A DNA stretch of 29,535 nucleotides from a virus: the IMG/VR virus record IMGVR_UViG_3300025000_000333, positions 1 through 29,535 of that record. The stretch is one strand, 5' to 3'. The notes beneath the pieces are model-generated. The model ran no database searches and was not told where the DNA came from. It worked only from the letters and a program-made list of their open reading frames with translations. Below are positions 7,252 through 13,257 of the stretch, one piece after another. How positions within the stretch are numbered: position 1 is the first letter of the stretch; each line of letters begins with the position of its first letter. The translations under genes were made by a program, and so were the position numbers.

Positions 7252-7638
7252 ATGAAGAGATTTTTGGGAGTAGCCTTGACCGTTGGCCTGTTGACGAGTT
7301 GCTCGGTGAACTATAGTCCGACCGAGGTCACATTTAACCAGAACACTGGCGGCGGGAATGGAACCATGAGGACCGATGCCAAGGGGCTCACCACGGCCAA
7401 CACGCCCACTCAAGACGCCAGCGGCTCGGCGGCAACTGAGGGGGCTATGGCTGCACTTGGGGGCATTAAGGACGCAGTTGCCAATTTCATACCGGCAGTG
7501 ACTACGACTGAAACGACGACTACAACTACTCCGCTTCAGCCGACACCTGCTGCTCCGACATTTCCTGATGTTACTCCGCCGGACGCTCCTGTTGAGGAAA
7601 TTGCTGCGCCTGAAGGCCAGATCGAGGAGGTAGACTGA
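7252..7638 (+). CDS. Pro/Thr-rich lipoprotein
   Basis: This 128-residue protein has a type II signal peptide with lipobox LTSC (Cys-17) and Ser at +2, which in Gram-negative bacteria favours outer-membrane sorting. The mature chain is low in complexity: a Gly/Asn-rich segment, a short Ala-rich helix near residues 63-80 (EGAMAALGGIKDAVANF), then a Thr and Pro stretch (about residues 83-115) and an acidic end. This suits an extended periplasmic linker. It could be an outer-membrane spanin-type subunit, but no adjacent embedded inner-membrane partner is seen, so I do not call it one. GGAGG at 7240-7244 supports the ATG. Its TGA overlaps the next ATG by one base. Confidence 0.7.
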   Translation: MKRFLGVALTVGLLTSCSVNYSPTEVTFNQNTGGGNGTMRTDAKGLTTANTPTQDASGSAATEGAMAALGGIKDAVANFIPAVTTTETTTTTTPLQPTPAAPTFPDVTPPDAPVEEIAAPEGQIEEVD

Positions 7639-8417
7639 TGTTCAGGTTAGTTCTGGTACTTGTCTTATTCTGGACAGTGTCAGCAGGAGCTGTGACAATA
7701 CCTCAGTCTTTGAGTGAGTGTACTGCACTTTGTACTCAATATTTTCCAGGAAACGTTCCAGTTACACCGCCTGTTACTCCACCACCAGGCAACCAGGCAT
7801 TTCCTCATCCGATCACGTTTGAACGATCAACTGATCAAGGGAATGGTTCTGCAGGAATTTTGTTCAGAACTTTACAAGCAGGTTCGATTACTTATGTTTC
7901 AGTTAATGGTGAAGTTGCCAGATTAGGAGTTCCTTATAAAGGTGCTCCAGTTTTTCTGTTGACTAAGTCCGGTGACCAGTATGCGAGACCACTAAGTTTT
8001 GTAATTAAGATGGATGATGGTGTAACTTATACTGCTAAGACCGGAAATGCCACAGGGCCAATAAGTCCATCAGGAAGCTACTCTAATAAAGCAGAATATG
8101 ATTCATATGGAGTTCGGAATGGTGGAAGACAAGCCTGGCGTATTAATAAGCGAGGTGATTCTCTCGGCTCAGGGCCGGTAAAATTTACATTCTCAGACGG
8201 ACTGACTTTTATTGTAAAAGATTCTAATAAGAATTGTCGAGATCGAGAAGATACTTGCAATAGAGATTCTCGTGCAGAGAAAGATGGCTTTCTATATAAG
8301 CCAGGCAATGGATTGCCAAATGGTTCTGGTGATGCAGATCGAGGTACAGCACATGGTGGAATTTATCTTCATGCTCCGTATGGAAATAGCAGTAAAAAAG
8401 TGTTAATGCAATGGTAA
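7638..8417 (+). CDS. Secreted protein with Pro-rich linker, unknown function
   Basis: This 259-residue protein has a signal peptide (MFRLVLVLVLFW, cleavage after SAGA near residue 18). Two cysteines follow (ECTALCTQYF), then a PVTPPVTPPPG linker and a mature domain from about residue 54. The C-terminal third is polar and charged, with a second Cys pair (NKNCRDREDTC) and an ending DRGTAHGGIYLHAPYGN. All four mature cysteines could pair in the periplasm. I do not recognise the family. Composition returns to AT-rich here, unlike the preceding genes, so it was probably not acquired together with the G+C-rich block. The start is coupled to the lipoprotein stop (TGATG). Its last codons contain the start of a tiny zinc-knuckle gene. 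Confidence 0.65.
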   Translation: MFRLVLVLVLFWTVSAGAVTIPQSLSECTALCTQYFPGNVPVTPPVTPPPGNQAFPHPITFERSTDQGNGSAGILFRTLQAGSITYVSVNGEVARLGVPYKGAPVFLLTKSGDQYARPLSFVIKMDDGVTYTAKTGNATGPISPSGSYSNKAEYDSYGVRNGGRQAWRINKRGDSLGSGPVKFTFSDGLTFIVKDSNKNCRDREDTCNRDSRAEKDGFLYKPGNGLPNGSGDADRGTAHGGIYLHAPYGNSSKKVLMQW

Positions 8418-8494
8418 TTTGTTCTCAATGTGGATATAAATATACTGGTCCAAGATGTCCAATATGTAATTATCCGAACGAAGACTGTGATTGA
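8411..8494 (+). CDS. 27-residue zinc-knuckle (double CxxC) peptide
   Basis: An ATG overlapping the last seven bases of the previous gene opens a 27-residue frame. It contains CSQCGYKYTGPRCPIC: two CxxC knuckles eight residues apart, a minimal zinc-ribbon arrangement, and a further Cys near the end (NEDCD). The spacing and the Gly/Tyr/Pro after the knuckles are typical of real zinc ribbons, and chance formation in an unrelated frame is unlikely. It has no signal peptide and would act in the cytoplasm. Function is unknown; phage and host proteins of this kind bind nucleic acid or partner proteins. Translation would rely on coupling to the upstream gene. Confidence 0.6.
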   Translation: MVICSQCGYKYTGPRCPICNYPNEDCD

Positions 8495-8522
8495 GTTTTG
8501 CCTTTACTTCCTGGAGGGAGAT

Positions 8523-8711
8523 ATGAGGGTGATTTCGGAAGACAGTTTGCAGTTATTCAAGAAAAATGACGAAGGTTTGCATTTTGTCAAGGATCGATAT
8601 TGCAAAGAGCCTGGGCCGTGTTTCTCTTTTGATGATCACGGTAGAGCCGGTGTGAGTTGTGATAGGTTTCGCTATCAACCAACAGGTGTAAAATTATGCA
8701 TCAAATTATAA
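8523..8711 (+). CDS. Small cysteine-containing protein, unknown
   Basis: This 62-residue protein starts at the ATG behind GGAGGG (8513-8518); an upstream in-frame ATG at 8430 is rejected because it runs through the zinc-knuckle gene and lacks a binding site. It has no signal peptide. Four cysteines occur (RYCKEPGPC, VSCDRF, KLCIKL), spaced so that a metal site or disulfides are possible. The C-terminus runs 16 bases into the start of the thermonuclease gene, so translation of the two is probably linked. I do not recognise the family. Confidence 0.6.
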   Translation: MRVISEDSLQLFKKNDEGLHFVKDRYCKEPGPCFSFDDHGRAGVSCDRFRYQPTGVKLCIKL

Positions 8712-9163
8712 TCTTATTCTTCTTACTTGTAGCTTCAATTGCTCAAGCCAAGCCAGCTACAGTAGTTAGTGTTACTGATGGTGATACAATCAAAGTAATT
8801 GATGAGACTGGATTAACGACTGTTCGGCTTTATGGAATTGATTCGCCTGAAAAGAAACAGGCTTTTGGGCTTGCAGCTAAAGACTTTGTTGAAGTTATGG
8901 TCAAGGGCAAGGTTGTCGATATTGCACCTGTTGATGTTAAGCATTATGATAGATATGGACGAACAGTAGCTGTTGTTATGCTTGGAACACAATGTGTGCA
9001 AGAACAGCTTTTGCTCGCTGGGTATGCTTGGGTATATCCTCAGTATTGTAAGAAATCGTTCTGTAGAGCTTGGGAAAAGCTACAAGGTATCTCCGCCGGT
9101 AATCGAGTAGGCTTATGGTCTGGGCCTGCTCCGGTTCAGCCTTGGGTCTGGAGGAAGAAATGA
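8696..9163 (+). CDS. Secreted thermonuclease (SNase family)
   Basis: This 155-residue protein belongs to the Ca2+-dependent staphylococcal-nuclease family, which cuts DNA and RNA. A signal peptide ends AQA (residue 18). The OB-fold follows with VTDGDTIKV (Asp-28, Asp-30), VRLYGIDSPE (Arg-44, Asp-49, Glu-52) and YDRYGR (Arg-89). These correspond in order to the calcium ligands and the Arg/Glu/Arg catalytic set of the family. The length is near that of the mature domain plus signal. It would act in the periplasm or outside the cell, not on cytoplasmic DNA. Position at the head of the lysis chain suggests it degrades released nucleic acid or incoming DNA; that is inference. ATGA overlap couples it to the next gene. 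Confidence 0.88.
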   Translation: MHQIIILFFLLVASIAQAKPATVVSVTDGDTIKVIDETGLTTVRLYGIDSPEKKQAFGLAAKDFVEVMVKGKVVDIAPVDVKHYDRYGRTVAVVMLGTQCVQEQLLLAGYAWVYPQYCKKSFCRAWEKLQGISAGNRVGLWSGPAPVQPWVWRKK

Positions 9164-9708
9164 ACTTTGTCAAGATATCTCATTATGGTGCTGATCTTAC
9201 TGTTCCAGAGTTTCTAGTTCCTCTCTGGCCACATGATTTACCTCCTGAGAAGTGGCCATCATTTCTCGGTGCTGGTCAAGGTTGGGGAGATAAAATAGTT
9301 CCTGATCATTTTGGTAAGGCTAGGCTTAATCCTGCAGGCCTTTGTCATGATGTAGAATGGGCTGTGTCAGTAAAGAATTTGTCTGCGTTTTTAGGAGCTA
9401 ATGGTCGGTTCTTCTTGAACTGTGTATCACTTATTCTTGCTTCAGATATGGATGTATGGCCTAAGATAAAGACCATGATTTTTGTTAGCGGATTGTATCT
9501 TATGGCAGTAAGCACTATAGGAATCTTATTTTTTTCTTGGTTTACTAAGGAACGAAAAGAAGATATTGATCCTCTGCAGAATCCTATTGTAAAGGATAGA
9601 TTAAGAAGGTTGGCAATAGCTAGGAATAATCATTGGGCAAAGATCCTCGATACTCGTTTACCTGATAATGAAGACGGGCTTTACAAAGATGACGAAAAGG
9701 AATATTAA
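9160..9708 (+). CDS. Membrane protein with phospholipase A2-like His-Asp box
   Basis: The start at 9160 overlaps the nuclease stop and gives 182 residues. Residues 45-90 read KIVPDHFGKARLNPAGLCHDVEWAV followed by ANGRFFLNCV. This resembles the HDxxY catalytic helix (His-63, Asp-64) and the second helix of short prokaryotic and phage phospholipase A2-like proteins, though Tyr is replaced by Trp. A hydrophobic segment at about residues 105-127 is a probable membrane span, followed by a charged cytoplasmic-type tail (KERKEDIDPLQ). It may damage or remodel membrane lipids or be part of the holin system. The phospholipase reading is tentative; the membrane span is clear. The next gene starts directly after the stop. 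Confidence 0.5.
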   Translation: MNFVKISHYGADLTVPEFLVPLWPHDLPPEKWPSFLGAGQGWGDKIVPDHFGKARLNPAGLCHDVEWAVSVKNLSAFLGANGRFFLNCVSLILASDMDVWPKIKTMIFVSGLYLMAVSTIGILFFSWFTKERKEDIDPLQNPIVKDRLRRLAIARNNHWAKILDTRLPDNEDGLYKDDEKEY

Positions 9709-10206
9709 ATGCCAGAAAATGGAGGATTTACCTTTTTTGCAGGAGTGGCTGGAGCGTTTGGAGTTATTCTTGGATGGGCTCTTTCTCTTGTAGGTCTTGG
9801 TGGAAAGATTCAAAAAACTAAAGGTGAGATAGAACGCGCACATACGCGGCTTGATGCTCATGATATTAAATTTACTGCGAATGACTTAATCCTTGCAGAA
9901 ACAACTCAAACACGAATCAGGATTATTGATTATGATCGTAGGCTATCAGAGATTGAAAATGCGATTAAGTCTGTTCTTAAAATGTTTGAAATGTCTGATG
10001 GGGAACCGAGATTTATTACTAGGCCAACTTGTTCTGATGCGAGAGAAACATGTCATGAGCGTCTTGATGAGAAAATGGCAGCAGGTGCAGAGCGCTTTGG
10101 GAGGCTTGAAAGTGAAGTTAAAGAAGTGAAAGAAGCTCAAGAGAAAAACTTAGAAACTATTCTTAAAGCAATCCAGCAAATAAATAATGGTGATTCACAT
10201 ACATGA
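9709..10206 (+). CDS. N-anchored coiled-coil membrane protein (lysis-associated)
   Basis: This 165-residue protein has one hydrophobic Gly-rich segment at about residues 8-32 (FFAGVAGAFGVILGWALSLV), then a long charged helix with heptad-like spacing from about residue 33 to the end (KIQKTKGEIERAHTRL, EVKEVKEAQEKNLE). The middle contains SDGEPRFITRPTCSD and a second Cys (CHERLDE). A single membrane anchor followed by a coiled coil fits an inner-membrane lysis accessory such as a holin-like or inner-spanin-like protein, or a structural membrane protein. It lies between the His-Asp box membrane protein and the peptidase; it abuts the former and overlaps the latter by ATGA. A specific role cannot be proved from sequence. 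Confidence 0.55.
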   Translation: MPENGGFTFFAGVAGAFGVILGWALSLVGLGGKIQKTKGEIERAHTRLDAHDIKFTANDLILAETTQTRIRIIDYDRRLSEIENAIKSVLKMFEMSDGEPRFITRPTCSDARETCHERLDEKMAAGAERFGRLESEVKEVKEAQEKNLETILKAIQQINNGDSHT

Positions 10207-10928
10207 TACTTAAAGATGGTAGTGAAACTCAAGATTCTCGTTGTGGGTTGATCTTTCAAGCTGATCCTACAGCCCCGAATCTTCTTGCTGTGCCACCGAT
10301 TGACGATGGTATTGATTTGCGATATCGAGAATTGATCAGTAAATATCGAGTAAAGAAATTCAAAGAACCTTTGCTTAATCAAAGTGATTGGAGTGCTTGC
10401 GGAGGATTTGGCTTTACGGCTTTTATGGAACATGAGCCTGGGATAAGAACTCTTGGCGATGAATGGGCGCTTGAGTTTTACTTTAGGTGTCAAGATAATG
10501 ATCAGTGGCCAGGTTCTGAACGCCCTGGATCGAAGCCAATTAGTTATGGCACATCACTTGCAGCAGTAATGCAAACTGCGAAGCAAGAAGGTTTAATAGA
10601 ATCGTATTGTCGAGCACGAACAGTTGATGAGGTGATTCGAGGTATTGATTATTATGGCAGTGCTATACTTGGGCTTGAATGGACTGAAGGTATGATGTAT
10701 CCTCGTGAAGTAGATGGGCTGAGTACTCCTGGTGGAGAGGTTGTTGGTGGCCACTGTACTGCTGGAACATTTATTAATCGCCATCAAAATATTATTGGTG
10801 GTCCAAACTCTTGGCCTGATTGGAATTTACTTCGTAACGGTTACTGGGTGATGGATCTTGATGACTTTGCAGAAGTATTTATGAAGCGCGGTGGCGAGTG
10901 TGCATTTGCTAGGAAGGCAGTAATATGA
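10203..10928 (+). CDS. Papain-like cysteine peptidase
   Basis: This 241-residue protein carries an ordered Cys-His-Asn set. NQSDWSACGGFGF holds an oxyanion-hole Gln (residue 60) and the nucleophile Cys-66. EVVGGHCTAG holds His-184. GPNSWPDWN holds Asn-202, with the Asn-Ser-Trp trio typical of papain (C1) family enzymes. No signal peptide or pro-domain is seen, so it is made in the cytoplasm in near-mature form. It sits directly between the coiled-coil membrane protein and the lysozyme, with start/stop overlaps on both sides, suggesting co-ordinated expression at lysis. It might cut envelope proteins or peptide cross-links, or process a virion protein; the target is unknown. Confidence 0.75.
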   Translation: MILKDGSETQDSRCGLIFQADPTAPNLLAVPPIDDGIDLRYRELISKYRVKKFKEPLLNQSDWSACGGFGFTAFMEHEPGIRTLGDEWALEFYFRCQDNDQWPGSERPGSKPISYGTSLAAVMQTAKQEGLIESYCRARTVDEVIRGIDYYGSAILGLEWTEGMMYPREVDGLSTPGGEVVGGHCTAGTFINRHQNIIGGPNSWPDWNLLRNGYWVMDLDDFAEVFMKRGGECAFARKAVI

Positions 10929-11401
10929 ATATGCAAGTTGATAATAAATTTTATGAATTTTTGAAGTATGTTGAGGGAAGCTATAGACAAGTTTATCTTG
11001 ACTCTGGTGGTGAGCCTACTATTGGTATTGGACATTTATTGACATTATCTGAGCGTAGATCAGGAAAGATTGTAATTGGTAAAGCTGTTGTAGAATATAG
11101 ACACGGATTAACTGATGCACAAGTATTAGATCTCTGTCAACAAGATATTCGGGCTGTGGTTAAGGTAGTGAATCGTGGGGTTAAGGTGCCACTTACGCAG
11201 AATCAGTTCAACACACTTGTGAGCTTCACGTTCAATGTCGGTGACGAAAGCTTTCTAGATTCTACCCTGCTTCGAGTTCTCAATCAGAACCAGTATGGGG
11301 TGGTGCCGAGCCAACTGCGGCGCTGGAAATATGACAACGGCAAGGTAGTTCAAGGCCTAGTTAATCGTAGAGAAAAAGAAATTCAATTATGGCTTTCATA
11401 A
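10925..11401 (+). CDS. T4-type lysozyme endolysin (GH24 muramidase)
   Basis: This 158-residue protein hydrolyses the N-acetylmuramic acid to N-acetylglucosamine bond of peptidoglycan. The catalytic triad is visible as YVEGSY (Glu-17), LDSGGEPTIGIGH (Asp-26, Thr-32). The spacing of nine and six residues equals that of T4 lysozyme (Glu-11, Asp-20, Thr-26). The later VPLTQNQFNTLVSFTFNVG block is also typical. Length is normal for a single-domain GH24 enzyme. There is no signal or SAR-type N-terminal segment, so release across the inner membrane should need a holin, possibly one of the two upstream membrane proteins. Base composition is higher in G+C from about 11160 to 11340 than in flanking parts, hinting at mosaic exchange. 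Confidence 0.92.
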   Translation: MNMQVDNKFYEFLKYVEGSYRQVYLDSGGEPTIGIGHLLTLSERRSGKIVIGKAVVEYRHGLTDAQVLDLCQQDIRAVVKVVNRGVKVPLTQNQFNTLVSFTFNVGDESFLDSTLLRVLNQNQYGVVPSQLRRWKYDNGKVVQGLVNRREKEIQLWLS

Positions 11402-11413
11402 AGAAGGTAAGTA

Positions 11414-11653
11414 ATGTCATATAAATCTGGTGATTATTTAGTAATCTGTGATCAATGTGGCTTTCAGCGTTATGCCTCCGAATGCCGAATGACTTGGGAT
11501 AAGTTGTTTGTTTGTGCTGATACATGTTGGGAAGAAAAGCATCCACATTATACTGATCCAAAACCATTGGGTGAGAAGCAAAGTGTTCCTGTGCATAGGC
11601 CGGAACCAGAAGAGAATTTTATAACTACTCCAATTACATCAGATGATCTTTAA
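11414..11653 (+). CDS. Small zinc-binding phage protein
   Basis: This 79-residue protein contains CDQCGFQRYASECRMTWDKL and then FVCADTCWEEKHPHY, that is CxxC (residues 12-15) followed by CxxxC-W-E-x-KHP. This pattern is common in small conserved phage proteins (usually ...GLRVCxDCWExxHPQD), which are presumed zinc-binding. The C-terminal 30 residues are Pro/Glu-rich and probably unstructured. AGAAGG at 11403-11408 supports the ATG. It lies between the lysozyme and the adaptor gene. The family has no established function that I know of, so a nucleic-acid or assembly role would be speculation. Confidence 0.65.
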   Translation: MSYKSGDYLVICDQCGFQRYASECRMTWDKLFVCADTCWEEKHPHYTDPKPLGEKQSVPVHRPEPEENFITTPITSDDL

Positions 11654-11662
11654 GGAAAAATT

Positions 11663-12331
11663 ATGGCAACTTTTAGCGAATTAAAAGAGAAGGTTGAGCT
11701 TCTTATTAATGATGATTCTTTTGAAGATTATTTGGGAGATTTTATTAATCAAGGAGTTTCTGAAATTGCTGGTGGAATGCCATCTTTGTTAGATGGAATT
11801 GAGAATCCAATACCGAATATACTTACTCCACCATTGCCTGAATTGTTTAGTATAGATACTGTAACAACTTCTACAAGTGCTGCTTTTGTAGATATGCCAG
11901 TTGATTTTCAACGAGACTTACAATTGGTAGTTTCATCTACTGGAAGTGAGATTGATATTGCACATTCGTTTATTGAGTTTGCAGAAACATACCCTTTGCT
12001 GAATAAAACTGGTAGAATTTCTGAAGCTATTGAACATGGAAGAAAATTATATTATCAAGGTATTCCTGCAAGTGCTGAGACTTTAACATTACATTACTAT
12101 AGAATGCCTGTTGATATGGAAGATGATGATGATGTTCCAGATGGAATTCCAGCACATTTACATATATCCTTGCTGGTGAATTTTGCTGCTTGGAAAGCTT
12201 ACGAACATATTGAAGATGGTCTTGAGGGTGAAATACCAAATACACTTAAATATAAAAATAATTTTCTTGCTGCATTAAGAACATTTGAATTAACACTTCC
12301 ATTTTATTCTCGTGGACTTATGCTTAGATAA
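11663..12331 (+). CDS. Head-to-tail adaptor protein (SU10 adaptor-like)
   Basis: This 222-residue protein begins MATFSELKEKVELLIND followed by a helical DYLGDFINQGVSEI stretch, the usual start of phage adaptor proteins that bind under the portal ring. The middle includes FVDMPVDFQRDL (typically LPxDF), then KLYYQGIPASAETLTLHYYR (usually the ...LTLxYYR strand). The C-terminus is helical (LHISLLVNFAAWKAYEHIED; FLAALRTFELTL), which matches the closing helices of the family. The role would be the ring connecting portal and tail. It starts ten bases after the previous stop with AAGGAAAAA as the binding site. The portal itself is not in the window and is expected upstream. Confidence 0.68.
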   Translation: MATFSELKEKVELLINDDSFEDYLGDFINQGVSEIAGGMPSLLDGIENPIPNILTPPLPELFSIDTVTTSTSAAFVDMPVDFQRDLQLVVSSTGSEIDIAHSFIEFAETYPLLNKTGRISEAIEHGRKLYYQGIPASAETLTLHYYRMPVDMEDDDDVPDGIPAHLHISLLVNFAAWKAYEHIEDGLEGEIPNTLKYKNNFLAALRTFELTLPFYSRGLMLR

Positions 12332-12350
12332 TTTAAAACAGGAGTATGCT

Positions 12351-12545
12351 ATGGCATTGGAAGAAGGAAAAAAAGCAAGATTGAAACAACCGACTGTTGA
12401 AGGAGTTGTAGTTGATGTGCAGTACAATAAGAAAGAACGGTGCCTTGAGCATTGCCTTGAATGGACTACGGATGTTAATAATGATGGAATAGTTGAAACT
12501 CATCGTCGATGGTTTCTGGAATTTGAATTGGAAGAGGTGATGTGA
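12351..12545 (+). CDS. Small hypothetical phage protein
   Basis: This 64-residue protein has a charged helical start (MALEEGKKARLKQ) and two beta-like stretches (EGVVVDVQYNKKERC, HRRWFLEFELEEVM). It has no signal peptide and no known motif. The start at 12351 is chosen because AGGAG at 12340-12344 lies six bases upstream; an earlier in-frame ATG at 12312 is inside the adaptor gene. The stop overlaps the next ATG by one base. Its position between adaptor and tail genes suggests an assembly or structural accessory, but no function can be assigned. Confidence 0.55.
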   Translation: MALEEGKKARLKQPTVEGVVVDVQYNKKERCLEHCLEWTTDVNNDGIVETHRRWFLEFELEEVM

Positions 12546-13249
12546 TGAAAGAGAGCAGAGCTGAATTTTCACATGGTCTCTCAGATCAAGGTGCAAGCGT
12601 TAGCAGAGGTGTTGAAGCAATAGAGCAGTCCAAGGCAATTGGTAGGTATGGCGTTGAATGCGTGGGTCCGGTCGAATTATATCGGCAGAGATATATCCTG
12701 TTGCGTGATAGAATTCTTGCTTTCAAGCAGATGGGCAAGGTTCGGCGGTTCCTGCAAAGGTCAAGTATCGCCAATGTCCTGTCCGAGTTTGCTACAATCC
12801 CAATGGAAGTTAAGTGGACTGAGGCATTTGATAATCTTGTTACTACTGCTGGCAAGAATGACATGCTTGACAAGTATCTTGCTGGTTCGTCTTATACTGC
12901 TGCTTGGTATATTGGGCTGATCGGATCGACAAGTTATACAACGGGTGCAGCAGTTACTGATACTATGGCTTCACATGGTGGTTGGGCTGAAGATGTTGAA
13001 TATTCTCAGGCAGCACGACCAACTACGGCATGGAGTGCAGCGGCGGCTGGAAGTAAGGCTCTTTCTGCAGCTTGCGTTTTTTCAATTAATGGTGATGGAA
13101 CTACGATCAAGGGCTGTTTCCTGAACTCAGTTGCTACTAAATCTGGCACTACTGGTACTCTATTCTCAGCTGGCTTATTTACTGGTGGCGACAAGGTTCT
13201 TGCCAACGGTGATACGCTGAATGTCAGTTATACTGCTACCTTGACTTAA
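12545..13249 (+). CDS. Phage virion/tail structural protein (AFDNLVTTAGKN family)
   Basis: This 234-residue protein has a conserved C-terminal part from about residue 91: AFDNLVTTAGKNDMLDKYL, SSYTAAWYIGLIGS, DTMASHGGWAEDVEYS, then SAALVF-like strands and the ending GGDKVLANGDTLNVSYTA. I know this as a widespread phage tail or fibre-associated structural family that usually begins close to the AFDNLVTT element. Here an extra ~90-residue Arg/Gln-rich N-terminal segment precedes it, a possible fusion. The ATG at 12545 is favoured over GTG 12542 because GAGGTG lies at a good distance. It overlaps the previous stop by one base (TGATG). Confidence 0.7.
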   Translation: MKESRAEFSHGLSDQGASVSRGVEAIEQSKAIGRYGVECVGPVELYRQRYILLRDRILAFKQMGKVRRFLQRSSIANVLSEFATIPMEVKWTEAFDNLVTTAGKNDMLDKYLAGSSYTAAWYIGLIGSTSYTTGAAVTDTMASHGGWAEDVEYSQAARPTTAWSAAAAGSKALSAACVFSINGDGTTIKGCFLNSVATKSGTTGTLFSAGLFTGGDKVLANGDTLNVSYTATLT

Positions 13250-13257
13250 GGATTAAT

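Noticed and set aside
8430-8522. Earlier ATG at 8430 for the 62-residue protein
   Set aside because: It would run through the zinc-knuckle frame and has no binding site, whereas ATG 8523 has GGAGGG at good distance.
7252-10206. Lipoprotein (7252) and anchored coiled coil (9709) as an outer/inner spanin pair
   Set aside because: Each fits half of a spanin in outline, but they are about 2 kb apart with five genes between, and the lipoprotein is longer than usual; not supported enough to call.
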